Below, in pieces: positions 57,201-64,000 of a stretch of DNA of 64,000 bases (within the stretch, counting starts at the first letter, position 1; the number at the start of each line of letters is the position of its first letter). The position numbers were made by a program, and so were the translations under genes. The notes below the pieces were generated by a model. It had not been told where the DNA came from and searched no databases. It saw nothing but the letters and a program-made list of their open reading frames with translations. Where the stretch lies: contig NC_014472.1 of NCBI RefSeq assembly GCF_000153165.2, positions 2,043,501 through 2,107,500 of the forward strand. Reading direction: 5' to 3'. The stretch is from Maribacter sp. HTCC2170. Its GTDB lineage: Bacteria; Bacteroidota; Bacteroidia; Flavobacteriales; Flavobacteriaceae.

Positions 57201-57579
57201 CATCGGCGTTTATATCTACAAAAGTAGCGCCTGAAGACCAAATATTCGGACAGGCAACCCCAGCGGCACTTGTTATATCTTCAAATTGCCAGTTGCCTTT
57301 GTTTAAATAAAGTTTGTTGTTTACGAGATTTCCTGTGAAGTAAATGTCCAATAGGCCATCGTTATTGATATCTCCTAGAGCGACTCCGCCTCCATTGTAA
57401 AAATTCCGATAAATGTAAGGATTGAAATTTTCGGTATAAGTAAGCGTATTCTCGAAGAGTATACCCGTTTCATTGGTATACAGTTTAAACAAAGAACTGG
57501 GTATTTCTTCCTTTTTGCACGAAAGTATAAACAAAAGAATTGTAAAAAGAAGAAGGGAATGGCGCCTACACATTATCAA
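54286..57579 (-). CDS. VCBS/FG-GAP repeat and UnbV lipoprotein, paralogue 1
   Basis: A 1097-residue lipoprotein (start MIMCRRHSLLLF, lipobox ILSC). The repeat motifs include DINNDGLLDIYFTG, DINADGLLDIYVCKSG, DLDNDGDLDLVVNN and DYDKDGDLDLFVGE; the ASPIC/UnbV domain lies near residues 530-600 (GIGAKIYAYCPDGSVVF ... LKIIWPSDD). It is the first of three tandem paralogues, 68 bp downstream of susD with a hairpin in the gap. The three proteins share order, length and domain plan, so they arose by duplication. Confidence 0.9.
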   Translation of the reverse strand: MIMCRRHSLLLFTILLFILSCKKEEIPSSLFKLYTNETGILFENTLTYTENFNPYIYRNFYNGGGVALGDINNDGLLDIYFTGNLVNNKLYLNKGNWQFEDITSAAGVACPNIWSSGATFVDINADGLLDIYVCKSGQPGGINRHNELFINNGQSKDSGQITFTEKSKEYNLDVTGLSVQSAFFDYDKDGDLDCYLLNNSIRSVGGYDLIKDQREIPSPNGNKLMENRNGKFYDVSTEKGIYSSAIGFGLGITLSDFNNDNWTDLFISNDYFEKDYLYLNDKGVKFNEKSDDSFTSQSMGSMGADAGDLDNDGLAEIMVAEMLPTSQARKKTKATFESWDKHSLAVKNGYASQYPRNVLQKNMGANGFFELSRITGVDATEWSWSTLFFDMNNDGLKDIFISNGIYKDLLDRDYLNYMSNTNTVKALMENNSEAIMKMIDLIPSKAIPNAAFLNKGNLVFKQNSDSLGLGKPSFSNGSAYGDLDNDGDLDLVVNNVNMPSFIYENNSEKLDNHYIKLRFKGLNKNTQGIGAKIYAYCPDGSVVFSENYSSRGFQSSTPAETVIGLGLNKTIDSLKIIWPSDDVTNLLNLVVDTTLVIEQSNALPVNFNFQKETENVVKEINPLFDYVHIENNAIDFKKEQLLDRMVSNEGPAFDIADINKDGKQDYFLGGSKGKGGKLFISTSKGYEAKENPFAKDIGSEDTNSIFFDSDNDGDLDLYVCSGGKSFSKYDSKLNDRLYINEGKGNFVEASIKLPFEKTISSSTVSAADYDKDGDLDLFVGERFNPDSYGEPVNGYLLKNNGDNTFELDNSQPFSNLGMITSSYWVDINKDSWLDLIVVGEWMPISIFINKSGTFTNATDSYGLKDTNGIWSSLHIADIDKDGDFDIIAGNIGNNYVYKKGTSIFVNDFDSNGKSEQILCQNVNGKYFPLLDKDELISQLPSLKKKLLYYKDYANFDLQEIIDPEIFSKSYHAELNITETSVFINNGDVFETMSLPKEIQYSNIYAIESADFNNDGYLDLILGGNQELVKPQFGKLDASKGWLVFGNPDVKSIQYQKPEILGVSGQIRDMRVIKEAERKTIIVVLNNDKVKFYQYESH

Positions 57580-57593
57580 CCATTTAAAAATAC

Positions 57594-57625
57594 AAAGAGG
57601 GTAACTTATAAAAGTGACCCTCTTT
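57594..57625 (-). terminator. hairpin between susD and the VCBS genes (attenuator)
   Basis: AAAGAGGGT (57594-57602) pairs with ACCCTCTTT (57617-57625) around a 14-nt loop. On the minus strand it is followed by GTATTTTTAAA. It lies 22 bp after the susD stop. Such a hairpin could reduce transcription of the VCBS genes relative to susC-susD or protect the susCD message from decay. Confidence 0.65.
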
Positions 57626-57647
57626 TAAATTTATGAATATTATTTGA

Positions 57648-59276
57648 TTAGTACCCGGGGTTCTGGGTCAATGAACCACCAGCTGCATCAATTTGATCTT
57701 GCGGAATAGGCATTAACTCAGTATGAGCACCAGCATCAACTGGCTTTTCCCACCAGGCATCAGCCCATTTCCCAAAGCGAATTAAATCTCTTCTTCTTGT
57801 TGTTTCCATGAACATTTCTCTTCCTCTCTCGGCTAAGAAACTATCGGCATCAACACTAGCTAATGCAGCTACACCTGCTCTTTGGCGAATTATGTTAACA
57901 TCAGCCAAGGCCATAGACCAATCGGCAGCGTTACGAGCGGCAGCTTCTCCACGAACCAAGTACATCTCACCTAAACGAACTATAGGCCAGTCGTTGTTCA
58001 TTTCGTTCTTCCCATATTGTTGGAAACTGAATTTACCCAAACGGGTACCACCATCTCGTTGAGCATTTGGTTCCAATTCATTTACATTAGTTGTATAGTT
58101 AAGTGGTGGATCTGCAGAATCTGAGTAATCCACAATTTGGTTACCACCTGCATCTAGTTGAGGCCCTGCTATAAAGTTAATGGACTTTCTAGCGTCACCA
58201 TCTTCATATGAATTGTAAAATTCTTCTAAGGCCACATAACCATTCCAAGGCTGAGCTTGAAGATTCCATGAAAACTGACTAGAATAATGTAAGGTCATTT
58301 GAGTATAGTTCATACCGCTAGCAGTAACATCATCATATTCTATTGACCAGATTATTTCTGGATTGTTTTGATTGTTAGGTGCAAAAACCGTCGCATACCC
58401 ACTAAGCATTTCTGGATCCGTGTCAACACCAGGGCGTTTTCCTAAGTTGTTCTTTTCAAAACTTGAATCAACCAAGGTATAACCACCATTACTAATAATG
58501 TAATCAGCTGCATCGTGAGCTTCTTGCCAACGAGCAGTACCCGTATATACTTCAGCATTCAGGTACAATTTTGCCAAAACACCCAAAGCAGCAAATTGAT
58601 TGATACGATATTTGTCATCAGCTACAGTTAAATCACTACCCGATAAGTCCATTGCTGGGCTAACTGAGGCTATTCCCAATGTACTCAGTAATTCGCTTTC
58701 AACGAAAGCAAATACCGCAGCTCTATTCGATTGAGGAGCATCACCACCTGGAGTAGTTACTATTTTAACGTTACCATATAGATCACAAAGTCTTAGGTAA
58801 AAGAAAGCACGTAATGCTTTAACCTGAGCTAGTTCATTAGCGTTTAATCCTCCGTTTGCAATTTTGTCATTACATTCTGCAACACCACCATAAAGGTTAC
58901 CCCAAGCACCACCAATTGGTCCGTTAGTTGGTCCTGCAGTGTGACGGTGAACATCTAACCATATACCACCATCGTACCAGTCACCACCTTTTTGGGTAAT
59001 TGCCATCTCGTCGGTTGATACTGATTGTACTGACCAGTAACCACCATGGTTCGCACTACCATCACGTAGTTTTGAATAAGGGCCCAGCAAAGAAGCTGAT
59101 CCACCCCCGTTACCACCATTACCATTACCTTCTGCACTCGCAGCATTGCCGTCTACACTAAATTGTTCTGTTATCTCGTTTTGTAATTCTTCCTCTAAAT
59201 CAGTACATGCTGCACCGAAAACCAAGAGACCAGAGACCAACCCCTTGAGAAGTATACTTTTATTTGGAAATTTCAT
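57648..59276 (-). CDS. SusD/RagB family outer-membrane lipoprotein
   Basis: A lipoprotein of 542 residues, preferred start ATG 59276, lipobox GAAC (Cys24). The TPR-like SusD fold is seen in words such as ALRAFFYLRLCDLYGNVKIVT, RWQEAHDAADYIISNGGY and the C-terminal VRLGEMYLVRGEAAAR with RRRDLIRFGKW. It would cap the partner SusC barrel and bind the glycan or other nutrient. It begins 31 bp after susC ends. In-frame ATGs at 59300 and 59321 are less likely because they add a poor signal peptide. Confidence 0.94.
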   Translation of the reverse strand: MKFPNKSILLKGLVSGLLVFGAACTDLEEELQNEITEQFSVDGNAASAEGNGNGGNGGGSASLLGPYSKLRDGSANHGGYWSVQSVSTDEMAITQKGGDWYDGGIWLDVHRHTAGPTNGPIGGAWGNLYGGVAECNDKIANGGLNANELAQVKALRAFFYLRLCDLYGNVKIVTTPGGDAPQSNRAAVFAFVESELLSTLGIASVSPAMDLSGSDLTVADDKYRINQFAALGVLAKLYLNAEVYTGTARWQEAHDAADYIISNGGYTLVDSSFEKNNLGKRPGVDTDPEMLSGYATVFAPNNQNNPEIIWSIEYDDVTASGMNYTQMTLHYSSQFSWNLQAQPWNGYVALEEFYNSYEDGDARKSINFIAGPQLDAGGNQIVDYSDSADPPLNYTTNVNELEPNAQRDGGTRLGKFSFQQYGKNEMNNDWPIVRLGEMYLVRGEAAARNAADWSMALADVNIIRQRAGVAALASVDADSFLAERGREMFMETTRRRDLIRFGKWADAWWEKPVDAGAHTELMPIPQDQIDAAGGSLTQNPGY

Positions 59277-59307
59277 TTGTTTATTTTTTAGAATTTTCAT
59301 AGCTATA

Positions 59308-60915
59308 TTAAAACTTTGCAACTAGACCCAAACTAAAGGTTCTTTGGGTAAAGTAGTTGTTACGCCGGTCGATACCAGGAGTCAAAGGATCTGCATTGGT
59401 GCCTGGATCACTGCCATTATCAGCATTACCAACATCTTGCAATGAAGCTTCAGGATCATTACCTGTATAGCTCGTAATCGTAAACAAGTTCTGGCCAGCT
59501 ACATTTGCTGTTAAGCTTTTAAGGTATTTAGACAAGTTTTCACCTAAATTGAATGAGTAAGAAACGCTGAGGTTGTCCAGTCTAAAGAAATCAGCTTTTT
59601 CTACATAATGAGAACTGAATTTAGCTGTTTTGATGTTCTCATCTGCCAACTCGGTATTAACAAAATTGTAACCGGTTTGTGATCCAACTCTAGGCTCAAA
59701 GAAAACTCTATAGTTGTTTACTAAGCTATGGCCAAACTGCCCTCTAAAGAAAGCGTTTACATTCCAATTGCCTACGGTCAGTTGATTCGTCCATCCTAAT
59801 TCGAAATCTGGAATACCGTTACCTAATACTGCTAAATCACCATCGGTAAAGTTTTCTTTTGTTTGATCAGTTTCGATTGTACCATCACCATCAACATCTT
59901 CGAATATCTGGCTTCCATCTGCATCAACTTCACCTGACCATACCGAACCAACTATTTGACCAATTTGCTCACCTTCCTGCACTAAAACAACCTCGGTGTC
60001 ATTTTGACCAGGAGCACCTAAGCTTCCTCTTAATTCAATAGGGTTAAGATATTCTTTAAGAGTAGATTTGTAAGATGAAAGAACAATTCCTGAATTATAA
60101 TTCAACTTATCATTTTGGATAAAATCATAATTGGCAGCCAATTCAACACCATTTGTTTGGATTTTTCCTGCATTACTGAATTTAGTTCCAGAAGGATGTT
60201 CTGAAGCTTCAATAGTAAATGGAATAATAAAATCTGTATTGTTTCTGCTGTAAACATCAACAGTCGCACTTAAACGGTCAGTAGCAAATTCAAGACCAAA
60301 GTTTATTTCTGCTTTTTCTTCCCATTTTAAATCGGGGTTTGGAGCACGCCCACCGTCAAAGGTTGTAGCCCATCCCGTTTCAGAGCTATTACCTGTATAA
60401 CCATAGATTTCACGAGAGTACCCATTACCACCAGGTAATGCTCCTGTGACACCATAACCTACTCGAAGTTTTAAGAGATTTACGTTAGGCAATTCTAGAT
60501 AGTTGTTCAAGTCTACACCTAAACCTACAGCTGGGAAGGTACCCCACTTGTTTTCTTCACCCAATCGTGTAGAACCTTCATGACGAACAGATGCATTTAA
60601 GAAAATTGCATTATCCCAAGTATAGTTCACACGACCAAAGAATGCGATGATCCTATCTTCCGGAGATAACCAACTACCGCCACCGATTCTACTTGCACCA
60701 CCAAGCTGAAAAGCACCGGCAATACCATAATTATTTGACCAATCTATCGCATCGTTTGGAAAATCACGTAAAGTAATGCTGTTATTTTGCCATACTTGCT
60801 CCTGCCAAGAATAACCAACTGTTGCAACCAAGCTAGAGTTGCCACCTAATTGTGGAGTGATTGTGGCATAAGCTTCAAACAAATCAGACTCATAGTCATC
60901 ACTCATAGTCATCAT
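59308..60915 (-). CDS. SusC TonB-dependent receptor, C-terminal part (frameshifted gene)
   Basis: The 535-codon frame holds the second half of the SusC barrel: beta-strand-rich sequence with GVTGALPGGNGYSREIYGYTG and the C-terminal RRNNYFTQRTFSLGLVAKF, the usual end of SusC proteins. It has no signal peptide, and its first residues (MMTMSDDYE) come from the duplicated 13-bp unit, so this is not a separate gene. Joined with the upstream part it completes one receptor. In the current sequence it would only be translated by re-initiation. Confidence 0.88.
   Translation of the reverse strand: MMTMSDDYESDLFEAYATITPQLGGNSSLVATVGYSWQEQVWQNNSITLRDFPNDAIDWSNNYGIAGAFQLGGASRIGGGSWLSPEDRIIAFFGRVNYTWDNAIFLNASVRHEGSTRLGEENKWGTFPAVGLGVDLNNYLELPNVNLLKLRVGYGVTGALPGGNGYSREIYGYTGNSSETGWATTFDGGRAPNPDLKWEEKAEINFGLEFATDRLSATVDVYSRNNTDFIIPFTIEASEHPSGTKFSNAGKIQTNGVELAANYDFIQNDKLNYNSGIVLSSYKSTLKEYLNPIELRGSLGAPGQNDTEVVLVQEGEQIGQIVGSVWSGEVDADGSQIFEDVDGDGTIETDQTKENFTDGDLAVLGNGIPDFELGWTNQLTVGNWNVNAFFRGQFGHSLVNNYRVFFEPRVGSQTGYNFVNTELADENIKTAKFSSHYVEKADFFRLDNLSVSYSFNLGENLSKYLKSLTANVAGQNLFTITSYTGNDPEASLQDVGNADNGSDPGTNADPLTPGIDRRNNYFTQRTFSLGLVAKF
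60888..60913. repeat. exact 13-bp tandem duplication inside susC
   Basis: ACTCATAGTCATC occurs twice head to tail (60888-60900 and 60901-60913). Thirteen is not a multiple of three, so the second copy shifts the reading frame and creates a stop at 60899-60901. With one copy the coding strand reads ...VFNDDYESDLFEA..., continuous, and the gene has exactly 997 codons including the stop. Confidence 0.92.
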
Positions 60916-62311
60916 TAAATACGTCTGCTCTACCTTTTATTGTTGATGCCGCCTCACCTCTAAAGTGCGAAGTAGGAGAGTAATACTGTCTGTTATTATT
61001 TCTATTAAGTTGTTTTGAATATGTCGCAGTCAATGAAATATTATCAGTAAGTGCATATTTTAAATCAACTCCCGCCAAGAATTCGGTTCTTCTTCCAGTA
61101 TTTGAATTTTGCTCAACAATAGATACTGGGTTAAAAGAATCAAACAATCCTAAGGCTTCGAAGTAGCCCCCGAATTGTGCAGCGTTAAAAGCAAAAGGTG
61201 AATCAGCACCATTAACTGGAGCCGTTGGGTTATACAATACACCATATCTTAATGCTTCATAAAAGCCAAATTCACTTTTTCTGTTGGTCAACGAGCTATT
61301 GAATCCAATTTTTAATTTGTCATTCAAAATAGAAGTCGAAATATTCGCACGTGTATTGAATTGATCAAATCCACTATTTTGTAATATTCCATCTACATTT
61401 CTGAAGTTGGCAGAAACACGGTAGCTGGTATTTCCTGATGATCCAGAAACAGCAAAATTATTGACGTAAGTAGTTCCATTTTGTGTCACTAAATCTAACC
61501 AATCATTACTAAAACCTAAATCTACACCACCTGCAGCTCTGAATTCAGCAGGAGTCATTACATCCACAGTTTTAGCTACTGATGATACTGAAGCTTGACC
61601 ACTGTATTCAAAACTAGTAGCTTCTCCGGTACCTTTTTTCGTAGTTACCAAAATTACACCACTTGAACCACGAGAACCATAGATTGCAGCGGCAGAACCA
61701 TCTTTAAGTACGTTGATATTCTGAATATCATTAGGGTCTATATTGTTTAATGAAGCACCAATAACTCCATCCACAACAACTAGAGGCTCCGTGTTGGCAC
61801 CAATAGTGTTCAAACCTCTTAAACGAATAGTACCGTTCGAGTTAGGGTCACCACCTCTGTTAGAAATTGTAAGACCGGCCACTTTACCTTGAAGCAATTG
61901 GGCTGGTGAGTTAACAACACCTTTGTTGAATTCCTCAGCATCCAATTGGACAACTGCAGAAGTGATTTCTTTCTTGTTCTGAGAACCATAACCTACAATT
62001 ACAACCTCATCCAATGCCTGGGCATCTTCTTGGAGTGTAATATTGATTGTAGATTGTCCATTCACGGCAACTTCTGTAGTGCTGTAGCCAATATAGCTAA
62101 TAACCAAAGTCGCATTGTCACTAACAGTTATGGTGAAATTCCCATCAAAGTCAGTTTGAGTTCCATTTGTGGTTCCTTTTTCCACAACACTAGCTCCCGG
62201 TAAGGGACCATTTGCATCAGAAACGGTTCCTGATACTTCTTGAGCTTGAGCAATACCAAAGCATAAAAATGCTCCGAAAAGCATAAAGCTTTTTAGCAAT
62301 GTAATCTTCAT
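60899..62311 (-). CDS. SusC TonB-dependent receptor, N-terminal part (frameshifted gene)
   Basis: A 470-residue piece: signal peptide (MKITLLKSFMLFGAFLCFGIAQAQ), a carboxypeptidase-like domain (GTVSDANGPLPGASVVEKG, residues about 27-95), the TonB-box region EVVIVGYG near residue 106, the plug domain (LLQGKVAGLTI, IRLRGLNTIGANTEPLVVVDG, VLKDGSAAAIYGSRGSSGVI) and the first strands of the barrel. The frame stops after GRADVFNDDYE because of the 13-bp duplication. As it stands the barrel is incomplete and the receptor should not insert properly. Confidence 0.9.
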   Translation of the reverse strand: MKITLLKSFMLFGAFLCFGIAQAQEVSGTVSDANGPLPGASVVEKGTTNGTQTDFDGNFTITVSDNATLVISYIGYSTTEVAVNGQSTINITLQEDAQALDEVVIVGYGSQNKKEITSAVVQLDAEEFNKGVVNSPAQLLQGKVAGLTISNRGGDPNSNGTIRLRGLNTIGANTEPLVVVDGVIGASLNNIDPNDIQNINVLKDGSAAAIYGSRGSSGVILVTTKKGTGEATSFEYSGQASVSSVAKTVDVMTPAEFRAAGGVDLGFSNDWLDLVTQNGTTYVNNFAVSGSSGNTSYRVSANFRNVDGILQNSGFDQFNTRANISTSILNDKLKIGFNSSLTNRKSEFGFYEALRYGVLYNPTAPVNGADSPFAFNAAQFGGYFEALGLFDSFNPVSIVEQNSNTGRRTEFLAGVDLKYALTDNISLTATYSKQLNRNNNRQYYSPTSHFRGEAASTIKGRADVFNDDYE

Positions 62312-62404
62312 AAAGAGTTAATTTTAGTTGAGTTAAATTTAATTCCAAGTTTTAAAAATATATAAAAAAATGTTAACACACACGTTTGAACCTGTTAATA
62401 CCTT

Positions 62405-62420
62405 ACGAAAACGGTTTCGT
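62405..62420. promoter_or_regulatory. LacI-family operator
   Basis: ACGAAAACGGTTTCGT is a 16-bp palindrome centred on CG with one mismatch, the classic form of LacI/GalR-family operators. It lies 94 bp upstream of the susC start and 286 bp upstream of lacI, placing it to control susC-susD and the genes behind them. Confidence 0.7.
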
Positions 62421-62543
62421 GTTAATAAAAACCAAACATTCATGTAAGAATTTCACAAAAATATGCCAATATTACTTGTGATTAAAATCGTATTTTGTCA
62501 AAAACTGATATGATTTTAGGGCTATTATTTACAAGCTCCGGTA

Positions 62544-62573
62544 TTGAAAGTTGAATTGTAGAGCATATCTTTG
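62544..62573 (+). promoter_or_regulatory. promoter of lacI and pgmB
   Basis: TTG (62544-62546), a spacer of exactly 19 bp, and TATCTTTG (62566-62573) match the Bacteroidota consensus TTG-N19-TAnnTTTG perfectly. The start of transcription would be about 110 bp upstream of the lacI start codon. Confidence 0.65.
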
Positions 62574-62690
62574 CATTCAATTCTCATGGTTCATTGAGAT
62601 GGAGTACATTTACTGATATATGTAATATATCCAGTTTGGAAAGAATGCTCATTCTTCGATTATTGAGGTGTATTCAAATAATAGAAAAGG

Positions 62691-63725
62691 ATGATGAAAA
62701 GAAAAATAACGTTAAAACACATAGCAAGAGAGTTGGATGTATCTATTTCAACGGTTTCCAAAGCACTTAAGAATAGTCCAGAAATAAGTGTTGATACAAA
62801 AGAAAAAGTTCAAGCCTTTGCAAAACTTTATAATTATAAGCCCAATAATGTAGCGATTAGTCTTAAAAACAAGCGTACCAAAAACATTGGGGTTATTATT
62901 CCGGATATTGTACATCACTTTTTCACCACGGTATTTAGGGGAATAGAGCAATACGCGAATAAACTTGGTTACAATGTTGTTGTTTGCGTCTCAGATGAAT
63001 CTTTTGACAAAGAGGTAATAAATATGGAGATGTTGGCCAATGGGAGTGTTGATGGTTTTATCATGTCATTGTCCGCAGAAACACAAAGGCTAAACGACTA
63101 TAATCATTTAAAGGAAGTTACCGATCAAGGAATACCTTTAGTATTGTTTGATAGGACTACCGATGTCATACAATGTGACAAAGTAATAATAGACGACAAA
63201 GAAGGAGCCAAATTAGCGGTTAAAAAGTTCATTAACAATGATAAAAAAAGAATTGCCCTTGTTACCACTGAGAATTATTTTAGCGTAAGCAATGAACGTG
63301 AAGCTGGGTATAGAGAAGCACTAGGTGAGGCGAAAATTAAAATAAACGAAAATCACATATTAAAGTTGCCAAATATGGAGGTTGATGAAAATGCGATACA
63401 GGAATTTTTCAACACTCAAGAAGTTGATGCAGTACTTTGTGTAAATGAGATTTTTGCAATACACTGTATGAATTTAGTACAAAATATGGCAAAGAATATC
63501 CCCGGGGATATTTCATTTATAGGATTCACCGATGGTATTTTATCGAAATACGCGAATCCAGGTTTAACATCAATTGCCCAACATGGAGAAAAAATGGGTG
63601 AAGTCGCTGCTCGCATGCTCATAGAGAAAGTAGAATATGAAACTGAAGATGAAGAAGAACAAGAAGTTTATCATACTGAGGTAATCAACTCTACTATAAT
63701 AGAACGAGGCTCAACAATCAATTAA
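62691..63725 (+). CDS. LacI family transcriptional regulator
   Basis: A 344-residue repressor-type regulator. The N-terminal helix-turn-helix and hinge are clear (TLKHIARELDVSISTVSKALKNSPEIS, then NNVAISLKNKRTKNIGVIIPD), followed by a periplasmic-binding-protein-like sugar sensor domain (from about residue 65) ending in SFIGFTDGILSKYANPGLTSI. It is divergent from susC and 11 bp upstream of beta-phosphoglucomutase. Its operator candidate is at 62405-62420. The effector is probably a sugar or sugar phosphate. Confidence 0.94.
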   Translation: MMKRKITLKHIARELDVSISTVSKALKNSPEISVDTKEKVQAFAKLYNYKPNNVAISLKNKRTKNIGVIIPDIVHHFFTTVFRGIEQYANKLGYNVVVCVSDESFDKEVINMEMLANGSVDGFIMSLSAETQRLNDYNHLKEVTDQGIPLVLFDRTTDVIQCDKVIIDDKEGAKLAVKKFINNDKKRIALVTTENYFSVSNEREAGYREALGEAKIKINENHILKLPNMEVDENAIQEFFNTQEVDAVLCVNEIFAIHCMNLVQNMAKNIPGDISFIGFTDGILSKYANPGLTSIAQHGEKMGEVAARMLIEKVEYETEDEEEQEVYHTEVINSTIIERGSTIN

Positions 63726-63736
63726 TTTACTGTTAA

Positions 63737-64000
63737 ATGCATAAAATTGGATTTATTTTCGATTTGGATGGTGTCATAGTGGATACAGCCAAATATCACT
63801 ACCTCGCATGGAAAAAACTTGCAAGTGATTTGGGATTTGAATTCACCCATGAACAAAATGAACTGTTTAAAGGAGTGAGTCGAAAACGATGCCTTGAAAT
63901 ATTACTCGATATAGGTAAAATCAAAGCTACCAAGGAACAATTTGATAAATGGATGGTTGACAAGAACAAAGATTATCTTGAATATATAGATAGGATGGAT
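63737..64000 (+). CDS. pgmB: beta-phosphoglucomutase, N-terminal part (cut by window edge)
   Basis: The frame starts with ATG at 63737 and is open to the right edge (88 codons). It has the HAD-superfamily motif FDLDGVIVDT with the nucleophile and acid/base aspartates, followed by the cap-domain start (FKGVSRKRCLEILL) that is typical of beta-phosphoglucomutases. These convert beta-glucose-1-phosphate, the product of maltose or trehalose phosphorylases, to glucose-6-phosphate. This suggests that the locus handles an alpha-glucoside, with the remaining genes beyond the edge. Confidence 0.88.
   Translation, partial: MHKIGFIFDLDGVIVDTAKYHYLAWKKLASDLGFEFTHEQNELFKGVSRKRCLEILLDIGKIKATKEQFDKWMVDKNKDYLEYIDRMD

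Larger units (their letters stand above)
62312..62690. other. susC-lacI control region
   Basis: This 379-bp gap between the divergent susC and lacI genes contains no gene. It holds the LacI-type operator and lacI promoter listed separately. For susC, TATTTTTG on the minus strand (62456-62463) matches the -7 pattern but without a good TTG partner; it would give a leader of about 140 nt that crosses the operator. Confidence 0.6.

Noticed and set aside
47149-57579. DNA repeats or a CRISPR-like array in the VCBS region
   Set aside because: The periodicity reflects protein motifs (D-x-D-x-D-G) in coding sequence; spacing and sequence vary and there are no unique spacers.
59308-60915. Reading the two SusC pieces as two separate genes
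   Set aside because: The second piece has no signal peptide, and the frames join exactly when one copy of the 13-bp repeat is removed, so they are halves of one gene.

Overview
The window looks like chromosomal DNA of a marine-type member of the Flavobacteriia (Bacteroidota). The evidence is AT-rich DNA, a SusC/SusD pair, several Bacteroidota-type lipoproteins, an energy-transducing TonB, a BamA-like fusion lipoprotein, and promoters matching the Bacteroidota pattern TTG-N19-TAnnTTTG rather than the E. coli -35/-10. No tRNA, rRNA, CRISPR array, transposase or prophage gene was recognised.

Region 1 (1-15.3 kb) is an energy module. Reading leftward there is one tight run korA-korB-nuoA-B-C-D-H-I-J-K-L-M (nuoM is cut by the window edge). 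nuoD is followed directly by nuoH, so the NADH-oxidising arm genes nuoE, nuoF and nuoG are absent from the cluster. They are replaced, at the head of the run, by a 2-oxoacid (probably 2-oxoglutarate):ferredoxin oxidoreductase. Divergent from it are a 2[4Fe-4S] ferredoxin and a single-chain pyruvate:ferredoxin oxidoreductase. The natural reading is a ferredoxin-fed complex I. A HEPN-like protein follows.

Region 2 (15.3-20.1 kb) is a leftward operon for uptake and breakdown of D-amino acids or related compounds (GntP permease, RidA, D-threonine aldolase/D-serine dehydratase-like enzyme, M19 dipeptidase), next to an aquaporin. Region 3 (20.3-34.6 kb) is a mosaic of small units: a secreted Asp-box propeller protein, a secreted class V aminotransferase-like protein, DUF885, PPOX and DUF1080 proteins, a TetR-cupin divergon with two clear matching operators, a methyltransferase, TerB-like and DUF2188 proteins, DoxX, a Tat-exported Gfo/Idh/MocA oxidoreductase and a TonB protein.

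Region 4 (34.6-43.9 kb) contains an LpxH-like phosphoesterase, a large GAF protein, an HD-PycTM membrane protein that carries the effector domain of Pycsar systems without a nucleotide cyclase nearby, a phosphoesterase-BamA fusion lipoprotein and a small propeller lipoprotein.

Region 5 (43.9-64 kb) is a SusCD locus. A LacI regulator and beta-phosphoglucomutase read rightward. A SusC/SusD pair reads leftward, followed by three paralogous VCBS/UnbV lipoproteins of about 1,100 residues with a small lipoprotein between two of them, a vanadium-type haloperoxidase lipoprotein and, after a gap, a sodium:solute symporter. The susC gene is broken by an exact 13-bp tandem duplication; removing one copy restores one 996-residue frame. 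No glycoside hydrolase is present in this part of the locus.
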